Assembly: GCA_020024155.1 (NCBI GenBank) | Contig: JAHHUE010000001.1 | Location: forward strand, 1-64,000 | DNA length: 64,000 nt | Origin: Oscillospiraceae bacterium | Lineage (GTDB): Bacteria; Bacillota; Clostridia; Oscillospirales; Ruminococcaceae | Reading direction: 5' to 3' | In this document: piece by piece, positions 27,685-36,010 of the stretch | Layout of the letters: each line of letters starts with the position of its first letter | Position numbering within the stretch: position 1 is the first letter of the stretch | Notes under the pieces: model-generated | Database searches by the model: none | Told to the model about the DNA's origin: nothing | The model's input: the letters and a program-made list of their open reading frames with translations, nothing else | Position numbers and translations under genes: made by a program

Positions 27685-28689
27685 TTACTCTTCATCTCCA
27701 CTTACAATTGAATTTGCAATAATTTGTGAGATATCATTTTCTGCATAGATTTTTGCTTGTCTTATTGCATTTTTAAAAGCTTTTGCATTGCTTGAACCGT
27801 GAGCTTTTATAACACCTTTTGTAACACCAAGAATAGGTGCTCCGCCATATTCTGTATAGTCCATTTTTGCTTTAAATTCTTTAAGCTGTTTTTTAATCAA
27901 AAGAGCTGCAATTTTTGTTTTAAGGTTTGTCATAAACATACCTTTCATCTCTTTTGTAATAAATGACGCAACCCCTTCACTTACTTTAAGTGCAATGTTG
28001 CCTGAAAAACCGTCAGCGACAACAACATCTGCTATATCATTAAGCACATATCTGCCTTCAATATTACCAATAAAGTTAATCTTTTCGTTAGCTTTCATAA
28101 GCTTATATGCTTCGATATGCATTTCTGTGCCTTTTGTTTCTTCTTCGCCATTATTGAGAAGTGCAACTTTTGGATTTTTTCTTTTTGCAACTTTTTCCAT
28201 ATAAACACTGCCCATAACAGCAAACTGATTAAGCATATTTGCTCTCACTTCACTGTTTGCACCACAGTCTATAAGCATAAATCCATTAGGATTTTCGCAA
28301 GGCATAATTGTTGCAAGAGTTGCTCTTTTTACACCTTTAATTCTTTTTACAATAAATGTTGCACCCATCAAAAGTGCGCCTGTACTTCCGGCAGAAACCA
28401 CAGCATCTCCAAGCCCGTCAGCCAACGCTTTAAGAGCAATATGCAATGAAGTATCTTTGCGTTTTTTTACAATATCCATTGGGTCTTCTTCCATATTGAA
28501 AACGCTGTCAGCTTGCAAAAATTCCATTCCCTCAGTGGAAATATTGTTTTTTTCGCAAACTTTTTTCATTTTTTCTATGTCACCAACTGCAAGAATTTCT
28601 ATGCCATATTCTTTTATCGCATCTGCTGCACCTTGCAAAGGAGCCAATGGAGCATTATCTCCTCCAAATGCATCTATAATAATTTTCAT
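27685..28689 (-). CDS. plsX: phosphate acyltransferase PlsX
   Basis: Enzyme of 334 residues making acyl-phosphate from acyl-ACP, the substrate for PlsY. Signatures are MKIIIDAFGGDNAP at the start, SAGSTGALLMGA near 103-114 and DGFSGNIALKVSEG near 230-243. AAAGGAGG precedes the ATG. The usual acpP gene is absent between it and rnc; the two touch directly. Confidence 0.97.
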   Translation of the reverse strand: MKIIIDAFGGDNAPLAPLQGAADAIKEYGIEILAVGDIEKMKKVCEKNNISTEGMEFLQADSVFNMEEDPMDIVKKRKDTSLHIALKALADGLGDAVVSAGSTGALLMGATFIVKRIKGVKRATLATIMPCENPNGFMLIDCGANSEVRANMLNQFAVMGSVYMEKVAKRKNPKVALLNNGEEETKGTEMHIEAYKLMKANEKINFIGNIEGRYVLNDIADVVVADGFSGNIALKVSEGVASFITKEMKGMFMTNLKTKIAALLIKKQLKEFKAKMDYTEYGGAPILGVTKGVIKAHGSSNAKAFKNAIRQAKIYAENDISQIIANSIVSGDEE

Positions 28690-28730
28690 AATTGTTATCC
28701 TCCTTTATTAAAGGATTATGTATATCTGTT

Positions 28731-29165
28731 TTAATGAGGCAATGTTCTGCCACATTTTCTACAAAATTGATAATCTTTTTCAGCTTTTGCACCACAGTAT
28801 GGGCAAAATTCTGTTTTGTCGCTTGTTGTATATTCTGATTTACTGTTTTCTCTTACTTCATAATTGTTGCCAGATGTTATTTTTCTAAATCTTTCGTCCC
28901 ATGGGTCAGGCTAATCTTCCATACTTACAACATCAAACTCTGAATATCTGTTATCTCCTGTTGCGTTTATATAATTTTTAATTATGTTTACAATCATCAT
29001 AATTGAAAACATAACACCAACCACAGGAAATATAAAAGGTGCGCCAGAAGAAACTGCCATATAAGTCCAGAATATACTAAAAATTAAACCAAATATACCA
29101 CCTAATACTGATTCTGCTGAACCTGCTCTACCAGGTTTTACACTATAACCTTTGCGTTTTTTCAT
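28731..29165 (-). pseudogene. membrane/zinc-ribbon protein interrupted by an in-frame TAG
   Basis: The 5' part encodes a basic N-terminus (KKRKGYSVKPGRAGS), two membrane helices (about 23-40 and 45-65) and a soluble end at SMED, where a TAG occurs (28911-28913). The same frame then continues without another stop for 59 codons: PDPWDERFRKITSG, a linker, and a zinc ribbon CPYCGAKAEKDYQFCRKCGR, ending LPH at a TAA. The two halves together look like one normal protein, so a nonsense change (for example CAG to TAG) or a sequencing error is likely. AAAGGGTG precedes the ATG. If the stop is real, only an 84-residue membrane stub is made. TAG ends mtaB, rnc and pheS here, so general TAG recoding is unlikely. 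Confidence 0.65.
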
Positions 29166-29184
29166 AATCAACACCCTTTCTTTA

Positions 29185-30477
29185 TTAAATTTCTATTTTT
29201 TCTATTGCAGCTTTGCCTCTTTGTGCAAAAGCCATATATCTTTCTCTTTTATCTCTTATATGAGTTTCCAAAGAAGGAAGTATGCCCATATTTGAACCCA
29301 TTGGCTGAAAATCTTTATTTTCTGTTGTTATATATTGCAAAAGTGCACCCACCATTGTGTTATTATCTGGTATTTGTGGTTGTTTGTCTGTAAGACGGCA
29401 ATATACAAAATATGCAGCAAGCAAGCCACACATAGCACTTTCTGTATAACCTTCCATACCTGTTATCTGCCCTGCAAAATAAACATTTGGGTATTCTTTA
29501 AGATTTAAAGTTTTGCTGAGAACCTTTGGAGAATTTATAAAGCTGTTACGATGCATAACGCCATATCTTACAAACTCTGCATTTTCAAGCCCAGGTATCA
29601 TACTGAAAACTCTTTTCTGCTCTCCAAATTTAAGGTTTGTTTGAAAGCCTACAATGTTATACATTGTTTTTTCGGCATCTTCACATCTCAGCTGAACATT
29701 TGCCCATGGTCTTCTGTCTGTTCTTGGGTCTCTAAGCCCAACTGGTCTCATTGGACCAAAACGCATTGTGTCAGGTCCTCTCTGTGCCATAATTTCAATA
29801 GGCATACAGCCTTCATACACAGTAAGATTTTCTTCAAAACTTTTAAGTGGAGCTCTTTCAGCTGTTGAAAGTGCCTCATAAAAAGCCTCATATTCTTCTT
29901 TATTAAATGGACAGTTAAGATAATCGTCATCACCTTTATCGTATCTGCTCTGAGCAAAAACCTTATCCATATCAATTGTATCTGCTTTAACAATAGGAGC
30001 GGCTGCGTCATAGAATGACATACCATCGCCACACATTGTTTTTATATTCTCATAAAGCGAACCACTTGTCAGTGGACCTGTTGCAACGATTGTTAGTTCA
30101 TCAGTATTTATTTTTTTTACTTCTCCGTAAATAATTTCTATATTTTCGTGAGATTTAATTTTTTCTGTTATATACTGGCTGAATAAATCTCTGTCAACAG
30201 CAAGAGCACCACCGGCAGGAACATTGCATTTGTATGCAGCCTCTAAAACAAGAGAACCAAAATGTTTCATTTCGTATTTAAGCATACCTTGACTGGAATC
30301 TTCTCTCATTGATTTTAATGAGTTTGAGCAAACAAGCTCTGCAAAGTTTTGAGATTTATGAGCATCAGAATATTTTTCTGGTTTTTGTTCAAAAAGTTTA
30401 ACTTTAACCCCTTTATTTGCCAGAAAATATGCTGCCTCACAACCTGCAAGACCTGCACCTAAAATATTAACCTTCAT
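29185..30477 (-). CDS. trmFO: tRNA m5U54 methyltransferase TrmFO
   Basis: Folate- and FAD-dependent enzyme of 430 residues that makes ribothymidine at tRNA position 54. The dinucleotide-binding start is ILGAGLAGCEAAYFLANKG. Other signatures are LVCSNSLKSMREDSSQGML, YVAAGPLTS-type strand (IVATGPLTSGSL), FGPMRPVGLRDPRT and AGQITGMEGYTESAMCGLLA. Its start overlaps topA by 11 bases, the standard topA-trmFO pair. Confidence 0.97.
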   Translation of the reverse strand: MKVNILGAGLAGCEAAYFLANKGVKVKLFEQKPEKYSDAHKSQNFAELVCSNSLKSMREDSSQGMLKYEMKHFGSLVLEAAYKCNVPAGGALAVDRDLFSQYITEKIKSHENIEIIYGEVKKINTDELTIVATGPLTSGSLYENIKTMCGDGMSFYDAAAPIVKADTIDMDKVFAQSRYDKGDDDYLNCPFNKEEYEAFYEALSTAERAPLKSFEENLTVYEGCMPIEIMAQRGPDTMRFGPMRPVGLRDPRTDRRPWANVQLRCEDAEKTMYNIVGFQTNLKFGEQKRVFSMIPGLENAEFVRYGVMHRNSFINSPKVLSKTLNLKEYPNVYFAGQITGMEGYTESAMCGLLAAYFVYCRLTDKQPQIPDNNTMVGALLQYITTENKDFQPMGSNMGILPSLETHIRDKRERYMAFAQRGKAAIEKIEI

Positions 30478-32581
30478 TTTCTTCTTCTTTTACCTTTTTT
30501 GATTTTCTTGTAACTGTTGGTTTGTACTCTGCACATTCTTCGTTTATACAATGTGGTTTTGCAGCCTTTGACGCTTTCTTAAATAATGTTTTGCCACAGG
30601 TTGGACAAACCTTATCTGTTGGCTCTTCCCAAGTCATAAACTTGCAATTTTCGCTGTCTGAACAAGCATAGAAAGTTCTGCCCCTTTTACTTGTAAGAAT
30701 AAGCATAGGTTTTGAACATTTTGGACAAGTTCCTTTTGCTGTTTTTACAATTCTCTTTGTGTTTTTACATTCTGGAAAACCGCTGCAAGCAAGAAATTTA
30801 CCAAATTTACCTGTTTTTATAACCATAGGTTTACCACACAGTTCACAGATTTCATCTGTAACTTCATCTGGTACTTTAATTTTCTTGCCTTCCATATTTT
30901 CCTGAGCTTTTTCAAGGTCTTTGGAAAATCTTTCATAAAATTCAGACAAAACATCTGTCCACTCTTTTTTGCCTTCTTCTATTTCATCAAGGCTTTTTTC
31001 CATTTCAGCAGAGAACTTAACATTTACAATATCTTTAAACTGGTCTTCAAGCAAATCGTTTATTGTTGTGCCAAGTGCTGTTGGAACAAGTTTTTTTGCC
31101 TCTCTTTCAACATATCCTTTATCAGTAATTGTATATATAATAGGTGCATAAGTTGATGGACGGCCAATACCGTTTTCTTCCAAAGCTTTGATAAGAGTTG
31201 CCTCTGTGTATTCCCCTGGTGGCTGTGTAAACTTCTGTTCTGCGTCTATATCTTTAAGTTTAAGTTTTGTATCTTCTTCAAGTGGTGGAAGTGCTGTTTC
31301 TTTTTCTTTTTTCTCGTCAGTCTGTTCTTCATAAAGAGCAGTAAAGCCATCAAAAGTAACATTGTAGCCACTTGCCTTATACAAATGATTTCCACAAGTT
31401 ATATCAACACTTACAGTTTGTTGCAAGCAATCTGCCATTTGGCTTGCTATAAAGCGTTCCCAAATAAGTTTATACAATTTTGCAACATCACCGGAGATAG
31501 AGCCATAAGCAATTTCCGGTGTAATATTTATATTTGTCGGTCTTATAGCCTCGTGAGCGTCCTGAGCATTATTTTTCTGTTTATATGTGCGTTTATAGTT
31601 TGGCACATATTCTTCTCCAAATTTAGATTTAATAAAATCTTTTGCAGCAAATATAGCTTCATCACTTACACGCAAAGAGTCTGTTCTCATATAAGTAATA
31701 AGACCCAACTGACCATAACCTGCAATTTCAACACCTTCATAAAGAGTTTGAGCTGCACGCATTGTACGCAAAGATGTAAATCCTAAACGACGGGAGGCCT
31801 CCTGTTGAAGTGATGATGTAATAAATGGTGGTGCAGGAAGTCTTTTTCTTTCGCCTCTTGTAATTTTTTTGATTTCAAAATTTTTATCAATACAGTCTGC
31901 TTTTATAGCCTCAGCCTGCTGTTGATTTTCAACTGTTTTTTTCTCTCCATTTGTAGAATGGTATCTTGCTTTAAATTTCTTTGTGCCAACGCCAATAGTT
32001 GCGTCAATATTCCAATATTCCTGAGGAATAAAGCTTTCAACCTCTTTGTGACGGTCAACAATAAGCTTTACTGCAACAGACTGAACTCTGCCTGCCGATA
32101 AACCGCCTTTAATTTTTTCCCAAAGGAATGGAGATAATTTATAACCCACAATTCTATCCAAAATTCTTCTTGCTTGCTGAGCATTGATAAGGTCTGTATC
32201 AATTGTGCGTTTATTGTTCATACCTTCGGTAATACCCTTTTTGGTAATTTCTCCGAAAGTAACACGATTTTTCTGTGTTGTATCCAGTTTTAAAATATGA
32301 GCCAAATGCCATGAAATTGCCTCGCCTTCACGGTCAGGGTCAGTTGCAAGATAAACTATATCACTTTCGCTTGCAAGGCTTTTAAGCTCTTTTATAAGTT
32401 TTGTTTTACCTGGAATATTTATATATCTTGGTTTAAAATTATGCTCTATATCAACACCCATTTGTCCTTTTGGCAGGTCTCTTATATGTCCCATAGAAGC
32501 TATAACATTATAATCTTCTCCAAGATATTTTTTTATTGTTTTTGCCTTTGCAGGTGATTCCACAATAACAAGTTTTGACAT
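30467..32581 (-). CDS. topA: DNA topoisomerase I
   Basis: Type IA topoisomerase of 704 residues relaxing negative supercoils. The Toprim domain starts LVIVESPAKAKTIKKYLG and has ATDPDREGEAISWH. The catalytic tyrosine is in LITYMRTDSLRVS (about residue 300). Three C4 zinc-finger units end the protein: CELCGKPMV...CKNT, CPKCSKPML...CKFM and CPTCGKTLF...CAEY; the last has an altered spacing. AAGGAG precedes the ATG. Confidence 0.98.
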   Translation of the reverse strand: MSKLVIVESPAKAKTIKKYLGEDYNVIASMGHIRDLPKGQMGVDIEHNFKPRYINIPGKTKLIKELKSLASESDIVYLATDPDREGEAISWHLAHILKLDTTQKNRVTFGEITKKGITEGMNNKRTIDTDLINAQQARRILDRIVGYKLSPFLWEKIKGGLSAGRVQSVAVKLIVDRHKEVESFIPQEYWNIDATIGVGTKKFKARYHSTNGEKKTVENQQQAEAIKADCIDKNFEIKKITRGERKRLPAPPFITSSLQQEASRRLGFTSLRTMRAAQTLYEGVEIAGYGQLGLITYMRTDSLRVSDEAIFAAKDFIKSKFGEEYVPNYKRTYKQKNNAQDAHEAIRPTNINITPEIAYGSISGDVAKLYKLIWERFIASQMADCLQQTVSVDITCGNHLYKASGYNVTFDGFTALYEEQTDEKKEKETALPPLEEDTKLKLKDIDAEQKFTQPPGEYTEATLIKALEENGIGRPSTYAPIIYTITDKGYVEREAKKLVPTALGTTINDLLEDQFKDIVNVKFSAEMEKSLDEIEEGKKEWTDVLSEFYERFSKDLEKAQENMEGKKIKVPDEVTDEICELCGKPMVIKTGKFGKFLACSGFPECKNTKRIVKTAKGTCPKCSKPMLILTSKRGRTFYACSDSENCKFMTWEEPTDKVCPTCGKTLFKKASKAAKPHCINEECAEYKPTVTRKSKKVKEEENEG

Positions 32582-32609
32582 TTTATACTCCTTGATATAA
32601 TGCTTTTAT

Positions 32610-33686
32610 TTATTTTTTACAGTATACACCTGGTGATTGAGAAACAATCACACCATCAAGCTCCATTTTTGTAAGCAATGCTTTAATCTGAACCATTGGC
32701 AATCTTGTGCTTTCATATATCTGGTGTGTGCTTTTCGTTTCTCTTCCGATAGTATCGTATATTTTCTGTTCTGCTTTCGTAAGATTTAATTTTTTTGGTT
32801 TTGATTTATTTTTATCTTCTGATAAGTTTATTCCCAAAAAATCCAAAATATTTACTGCTTTGATAAGTGGAATTGCTCCAAGCTGAATAAGAGTATTTGT
32901 TCCGTCATAAAGGGGATTAGTTATATTCCCTGGAACTGCAAAAAGTTGTTTTGAATACTCATCAGCTCTTTTTGCTGTGGATAGCGACCCACTTTTCTCT
33001 TTTGCTTGTATAATGCACAAAGCCTTGCTTGCTGCTGCAATAAGTCTGTTTCTTTCAAGAAATACAGATTTATAACCATCAGTTCCCATTGGATATTCTG
33101 AAATTACACAGCCTTTACTGCATATTTCATTTTGAATACTTCTGTGCATTGCCGGATAACTTTTATCAAGACTTGTGCCGATAAACGCAACTGTTTTACC
33201 GTTTTCTTTCAAAGCTGCATTATGAGCCACGCCATCAAGTCCCTGAGCTAATCCACTTATTATTGTAACATTATTTTGTGCTAAAATTCTACAAATACTG
33301 TCACAAATTTTTATTCCGTCACGGTCAGGATGTCTTGTACCAATAACACTTACATTATATTCGCCACTTAACAGTGAAATATCTCCCTTATAAAACAAAA
33401 TTACTGGTGAAGTCGGTATATCTCTAAAACATTGAGGATACATTTCATCTGTATAGTTTATGGACATTATATCATAAACGCTATGTACTCTTTGAACATC
33501 AAGTGCCATATCAAGAGTAATTGTCATGGCTCTTTCCATTTGTTTTACAGTGAAAAATCCATATTCAAACCACGACTTTCTATTTTCGTAAAGTTCTTTT
33601 GGTGTTATATTTCCAAGTACAATTTCTCTGCCGTTAATTGCATTTGCACCTATTACAAGTGCAAGCCATATATTGTATAAATCCAA
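32610..33686 (-). CDS. dprA: DNA processing protein DprA
   Basis: Single-strand DNA-binding RecA loader for transformation and recombination, 358 residues. The Rossmann-like core has YNVSVIGTRHPDRDG, ISGLAQGLDGVAHNAAL and AVPGNITNPLYDGTNTLI. A winged-helix end (about 300-355) finishes VIVSQSPGVY. The preferred start is TTG (LDLYNIWLAL): AGAGGAG lies seven bases upstream, three bases after the preceding methylase stop. A GTG eight codons earlier overlaps that gene and has no site of its own. The protein is next to topA as usual. Confidence 0.93.
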   Translation of the reverse strand: MDLYNIWLALVIGANAINGREIVLGNITPKELYENRKSWFEYGFFTVKQMERAMTITLDMALDVQRVHSVYDIMSINYTDEMYPQCFRDIPTSPVILFYKGDISLLSGEYNVSVIGTRHPDRDGIKICDSICRILAQNNVTIISGLAQGLDGVAHNAALKENGKTVAFIGTSLDKSYPAMHRSIQNEICSKGCVISEYPMGTDGYKSVFLERNRLIAAASKALCIIQAKEKSGSLSTAKRADEYSKQLFAVPGNITNPLYDGTNTLIQLGAIPLIKAVNILDFLGINLSEDKNKSKPKKLNLTKAEQKIYDTIGRETKSTHQIYESTRLPMVQIKALLTKMELDGVIVSQSPGVYCKK

Positions 33687-33688
33687 GT

Positions 33689-34459
33689 TTATTCTCCTCT
33701 TAATTCCCACATCATAACGCCTGCACTTACTGCTGCGTTTAAACTTTCTATTTGTTCAGACATAGGAATTTTAACTTTATAGCGAGATGCATTTATTGTA
33801 TCTTCTGAAAGTCCGTTGCCCTCGTTACCTATAAGCACAGCAACAGGCAGTGGGATTTTTTCTTTGCCAAGTTCTGTGCTGTTTTCAAGGCAAGTTGCAA
33901 CGGTTGACACACCTTTTGCAGATAAATCTCTTACAAGTTGTGGAATATCTTTAACCTTGTATACATTCAGTTTGACGCTTGCAGTCATACTGCTGCGTAA
34001 AACTTTTGGAGAATATATATCGGCACATTTAAAGCTGGTAACAATATTTTCATATCCAAAAGCCAAAGCTGTACGCATAATTGCACCCATATTGCCAGGG
34101 TCTTGAATATCTTCAAGAACGATTAGTTTATCAGCTGAGAATATTTTATTTATATCAGTTTTTTTCATTTTAAATACACCAAAAACGCCTTGACTTGTTT
34201 TATCTTCACTGAGTTTTTGATTTACAGCATCAGTAATTATGTAAACCGGCTGACCTTCAAGTTCATTTTCATACATATCATATTCATCTTGCATAAAAAA
34301 CAAACTTTCTGCAATAAAACCGGCATTAAGAATATCCATTACAACCTTAGGAGTTGATGCAAAAAACAAGCCTGTTTCTGTTCTAAATTTTGCATCTTTT
34401 GATAATTTTACTGCATTTTTTATTCTTGGATTATCCTTACTTTGGATAACATTCAACAT
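33689..34459 (-). CDS. SpoU/TrmH-family RNA 2'-O-methyltransferase
   Basis: SPOUT methyltransferase of 256 residues acting on rRNA or tRNA ribose. The three family motifs are present: LEDIQDPGNMGAIMRTA, VAVLIGNEGNGLSE and IPMSEQIESLNAAVSAGV. An N-terminal substrate-binding segment covers about 1-95. It resembles RlmB and the B. subtilis YsgA type; the target nucleotide cannot be assigned. Start placed at MLNVIQSK because AAAAGGAG lies upstream; it is the first gene of the long colinear run. Confidence 0.92.
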   Translation of the reverse strand: MLNVIQSKDNPRIKNAVKLSKDAKFRTETGLFFASTPKVVMDILNAGFIAESLFFMQDEYDMYENELEGQPVYIITDAVNQKLSEDKTSQGVFGVFKMKKTDINKIFSADKLIVLEDIQDPGNMGAIMRTALAFGYENIVTSFKCADIYSPKVLRSSMTASVKLNVYKVKDIPQLVRDLSAKGVSTVATCLENSTELGKEKIPLPVAVLIGNEGNGLSEDTINASRYKVKIPMSEQIESLNAAVSAGVMMWELRGE

Positions 34460-34509
34460 AAAATATACTCCTTTTCTCATACAAATAAAGTATTTAAAAA
34501 CACTTCTTT

Positions 34510-34547
34510 ACGCTGATTTAATGAGCAAATGTGCATAAAATCAGCGT
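34510..34547. terminator. second stem-loop after the infC operon
   Basis: Stem ACGCTGATTT / AAATCAGCGT with an 18-base loop; plus-strand side is followed by TTTT and minus-strand side by AAAGAAG. It lies between the rplT terminator and the methylase gene. Confidence 0.45.
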
Positions 34548-34572
34548 TTTTAACTATCTTTAAATACAAAGA

Positions 34573-34603
34573 TACGCCCTAACGCAAAAGGCGCTAAGGC
34601 GTA
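34573..34603 (-). terminator. terminator after rplT
   Basis: Imperfect 13-bp stem (TACGCCTTAGCGC / GCGTTAGGGCGTA) ten bases past the rplT stop, followed on minus by ATCTTTGTATTT. Confidence 0.6.
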
Positions 34604-34613
34604 ATTATTTTTA

Positions 34614-34967
34614 TTAGAGAGCTTTTTTAGCTGTTTCAACAAGGCTTGCAAATGCTGCAGCATCATTGATTGCCAATTCAGAAAGCATTTTTCTGTTAAG
34701 TGTGATACCTGCTTTTTTGAGGCCGTTCATAAATGTAGAGTAGTTCATATCGTACATTTTAACAGCAGCAGAAATTCTTGTAATCCAAAGACGACGGAAA
34801 TCTCTCTTTTTCTGTTTTCTACCAACGAATGCGTAGTTACCGCTCTTCATAACCTGCTGTTTAGCCATTTTGAAGTGTTTGGATTTTGAACCCCAGTAAC
34901 CTTTTGCCATTTTAAGTGTTTTATTTCTTCTTTTGCGAGTCATCATCGCGCCTTTAATACGAGCCAT
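34614..34967 (-). CDS. rplT: 50S ribosomal protein L20
   Basis: Ribosomal protein of 117 residues: [33 protein letters not shown] and [18 protein letters not shown] are the L20 signatures. L20 binds 23S rRNA early in 50S assembly and in Firmicutes represses its own operon through the infC leader. Last gene of infC-rpmI-rplT. Confidence 0.98.
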   Translation of the reverse strand: MARIKGAMMTRKRRNKTLKMAKGYWGSKSKHFKMAKQQVMKSGNYAFVGRKQKKRDFRRLWITRISAAVKMYDMNYSTFMNGLKKAGITLNRKMLSELAINDAAAFASLVETAKKAL

Positions 34968-35017
34968 TTATATAATCTCCTTTAATATATCAATTAAGTT
35001 TAAGTGTTTTGCAAATA

Positions 35018-35221
35018 TTACATGTATGGAAGCAATTTTTTGATAACTGCTGCATTTGTTTTATCTGCGTAGCCACCTTTTCTGAGGTTTCTTTTTCTTT
35101 TTGTTGACATTTTAGTTAAGATATGGCTTCTAAAAGCTTTACCTCTTTTGAGTTTGCCAGTTTTTGTCATTTTAAATCTTTTTTTAGCACCTGTGTGTGT
35201 TTTGATTTTGTACTTTTTCAT
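35018..35221 (-). CDS. rpmI: 50S ribosomal protein L35
   Basis: Very basic protein of 67 residues: [38 protein letters not shown] and a C-terminal VIKKLLPYM identify L35. AGGAGG lies upstream, 20 bases after infC. Confidence 0.98.
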   Translation of the reverse strand: MKKYKIKTHTGAKKRFKMTKTGKLKRGKAFRSHILTKMSTKRKRNLRKGGYADKTNAAVIKKLLPYM

Positions 35222-35241
35222 GGAAAAAAATCCTCCTAGTA

Positions 35242-35760
35242 TTATTTATTATTTACCGGTGCAAGAAACATCATCATGCTTCTGCCTTCAAGTTTGGCTG
35301 GTTTTTCAATTGTGCCACCAACAACTGCTTCGCCAAAACGCTGCATAACATCAAGGCCAAGTTTTGAGTGAGCCATTTCTCTACCACGGAAACGAATTGA
35401 AACTTTAACTTTATCACCATTTTTAAGGAACTTGTTTGCCTGGTTCACTTTTGTGTTGAAGTCGTTTGTATCAATATTGATAGAAAGACGAACTTCTTTA
35501 ATATCAACAACTTTTTGGTTCTTTTTGTTTTCTTTTTCCCTTTTTTGTTGTTCAAAACGGTATTTACCGTAATCCATAATACGACAAACCGGTGGAACAG
35601 CTGTCGGTGCAATTTTAACAAGGTCAAGATTTGCATCTTCTGCCATTTTGAGAGCCTTGTCTGGGCTCATAACGCCAAGCTGGCTGCCGTCTGCGCCGAT
35701 AACTCTTATTTCCTTATCACGAATTTCTTCATTGATTTCAAGTTCTTTTTTTGTACTAAT
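35242..35760 (-). CDS. infC: translation initiation factor IF-3 (non-ATG start)
   Basis: IF-3 of 172 residues, which keeps 30S subunits free and checks start codons. The N domain has [20 protein letters not shown] and [17 protein letters not shown]; the C domain ends [16 protein letters not shown]. The start is the ATT preceding STKKELEI, with TTGGAGGTG nine bases upstream; ATC one codon earlier is also possible. A start at AUU/AUC is a known trait of infC and lets IF-3 limit its own synthesis. The open frame reaching further upstream runs through the leader hairpin and is not coding. Confidence 0.96.
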   Translation of the reverse strand: MSTKKELEINEEIRDKEIRVIGADGSQLGVMSPDKALKMAEDANLDLVKIAPTAVPPVCRIMDYGKYRFEQQKREKENKKNQKVVDIKEVRLSINIDTNDFNTKVNQANKFLKNGDKVKVSIRFRGREMAHSKLGLDVMQRFGEAVVGGTIEKPAKLEGRSMMMFLAPVNNK

Positions 35761-35796
35761 GATAAAGCACCTCCAATTATAATTTGCAAAAATAAA

Positions 35797-35819
35797 AGCG
35801 CGTATATGGTATACGCGCT
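35797..35819 (-). promoter_or_regulatory. attenuator hairpin in the infC leader (L20 leader candidate)
   Basis: In the transcribed leader, 40-60 bases before the infC start, is a 10-bp stem AGCGCGTATA / TATACGCGCT followed on minus by TTTTATTTTT, a textbook intrinsic terminator. Firmicutes infC operons are controlled by L20 through such leader terminators. That this one is the L20 leader rests on position and form; the L20-binding anti-terminator fold was not modelled. Confidence 0.65.
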
Positions 35820-35934
35820 CTAAAATAAACCGAATTTTTTCCTTAGTAAAAAGGATATTCTCTTTATTAACCCGACCACTCAATTGCGATACAAGGTGAG
35901 CACGATACTACGTGTCTTCTTTATTGCTTCAAAT

Positions 35935-35963
35935 ATTATACATTAAAATGCCTGTATTGTCAA
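35935..35963 (-). promoter_or_regulatory. consensus promoter for infC-rpmI-rplT
   Basis: On minus, TTGACA, 17-base spacer, TATAAT, perfect match, giving a leader of about 165 bases. The spacer and -35 lie inside an inverted repeat that can serve as the addA terminator. Confidence 0.88.
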
Positions 35964-35989
35964 TAGAAAGCATTGATTTATAGGCATTT
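35946..35989 (-). terminator. possible addA terminator overlapping the infC promoter
   Basis: AAATGCCT ... AGGCATTT arms flank a 28-base loop containing the infC -35 box, followed on minus by TTTTAATG. It lies 21 bases past the addA stop. Confidence 0.4.
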
Positions 35990-36010
35990 TTCTAACTTTT
36001 TATATTTTGT

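Noticed and set aside
28911-28913. TAG read as an amino acid genome-wide
   Set aside because: mtaB, rnc and pheS end with TAG at the expected protein length, so TAG acts as a normal stop.
35761-35883. N-terminal extension of infC
   Set aside because: It runs through the leader hairpin; IF-3 length and the GGAGG site support the ATT start.
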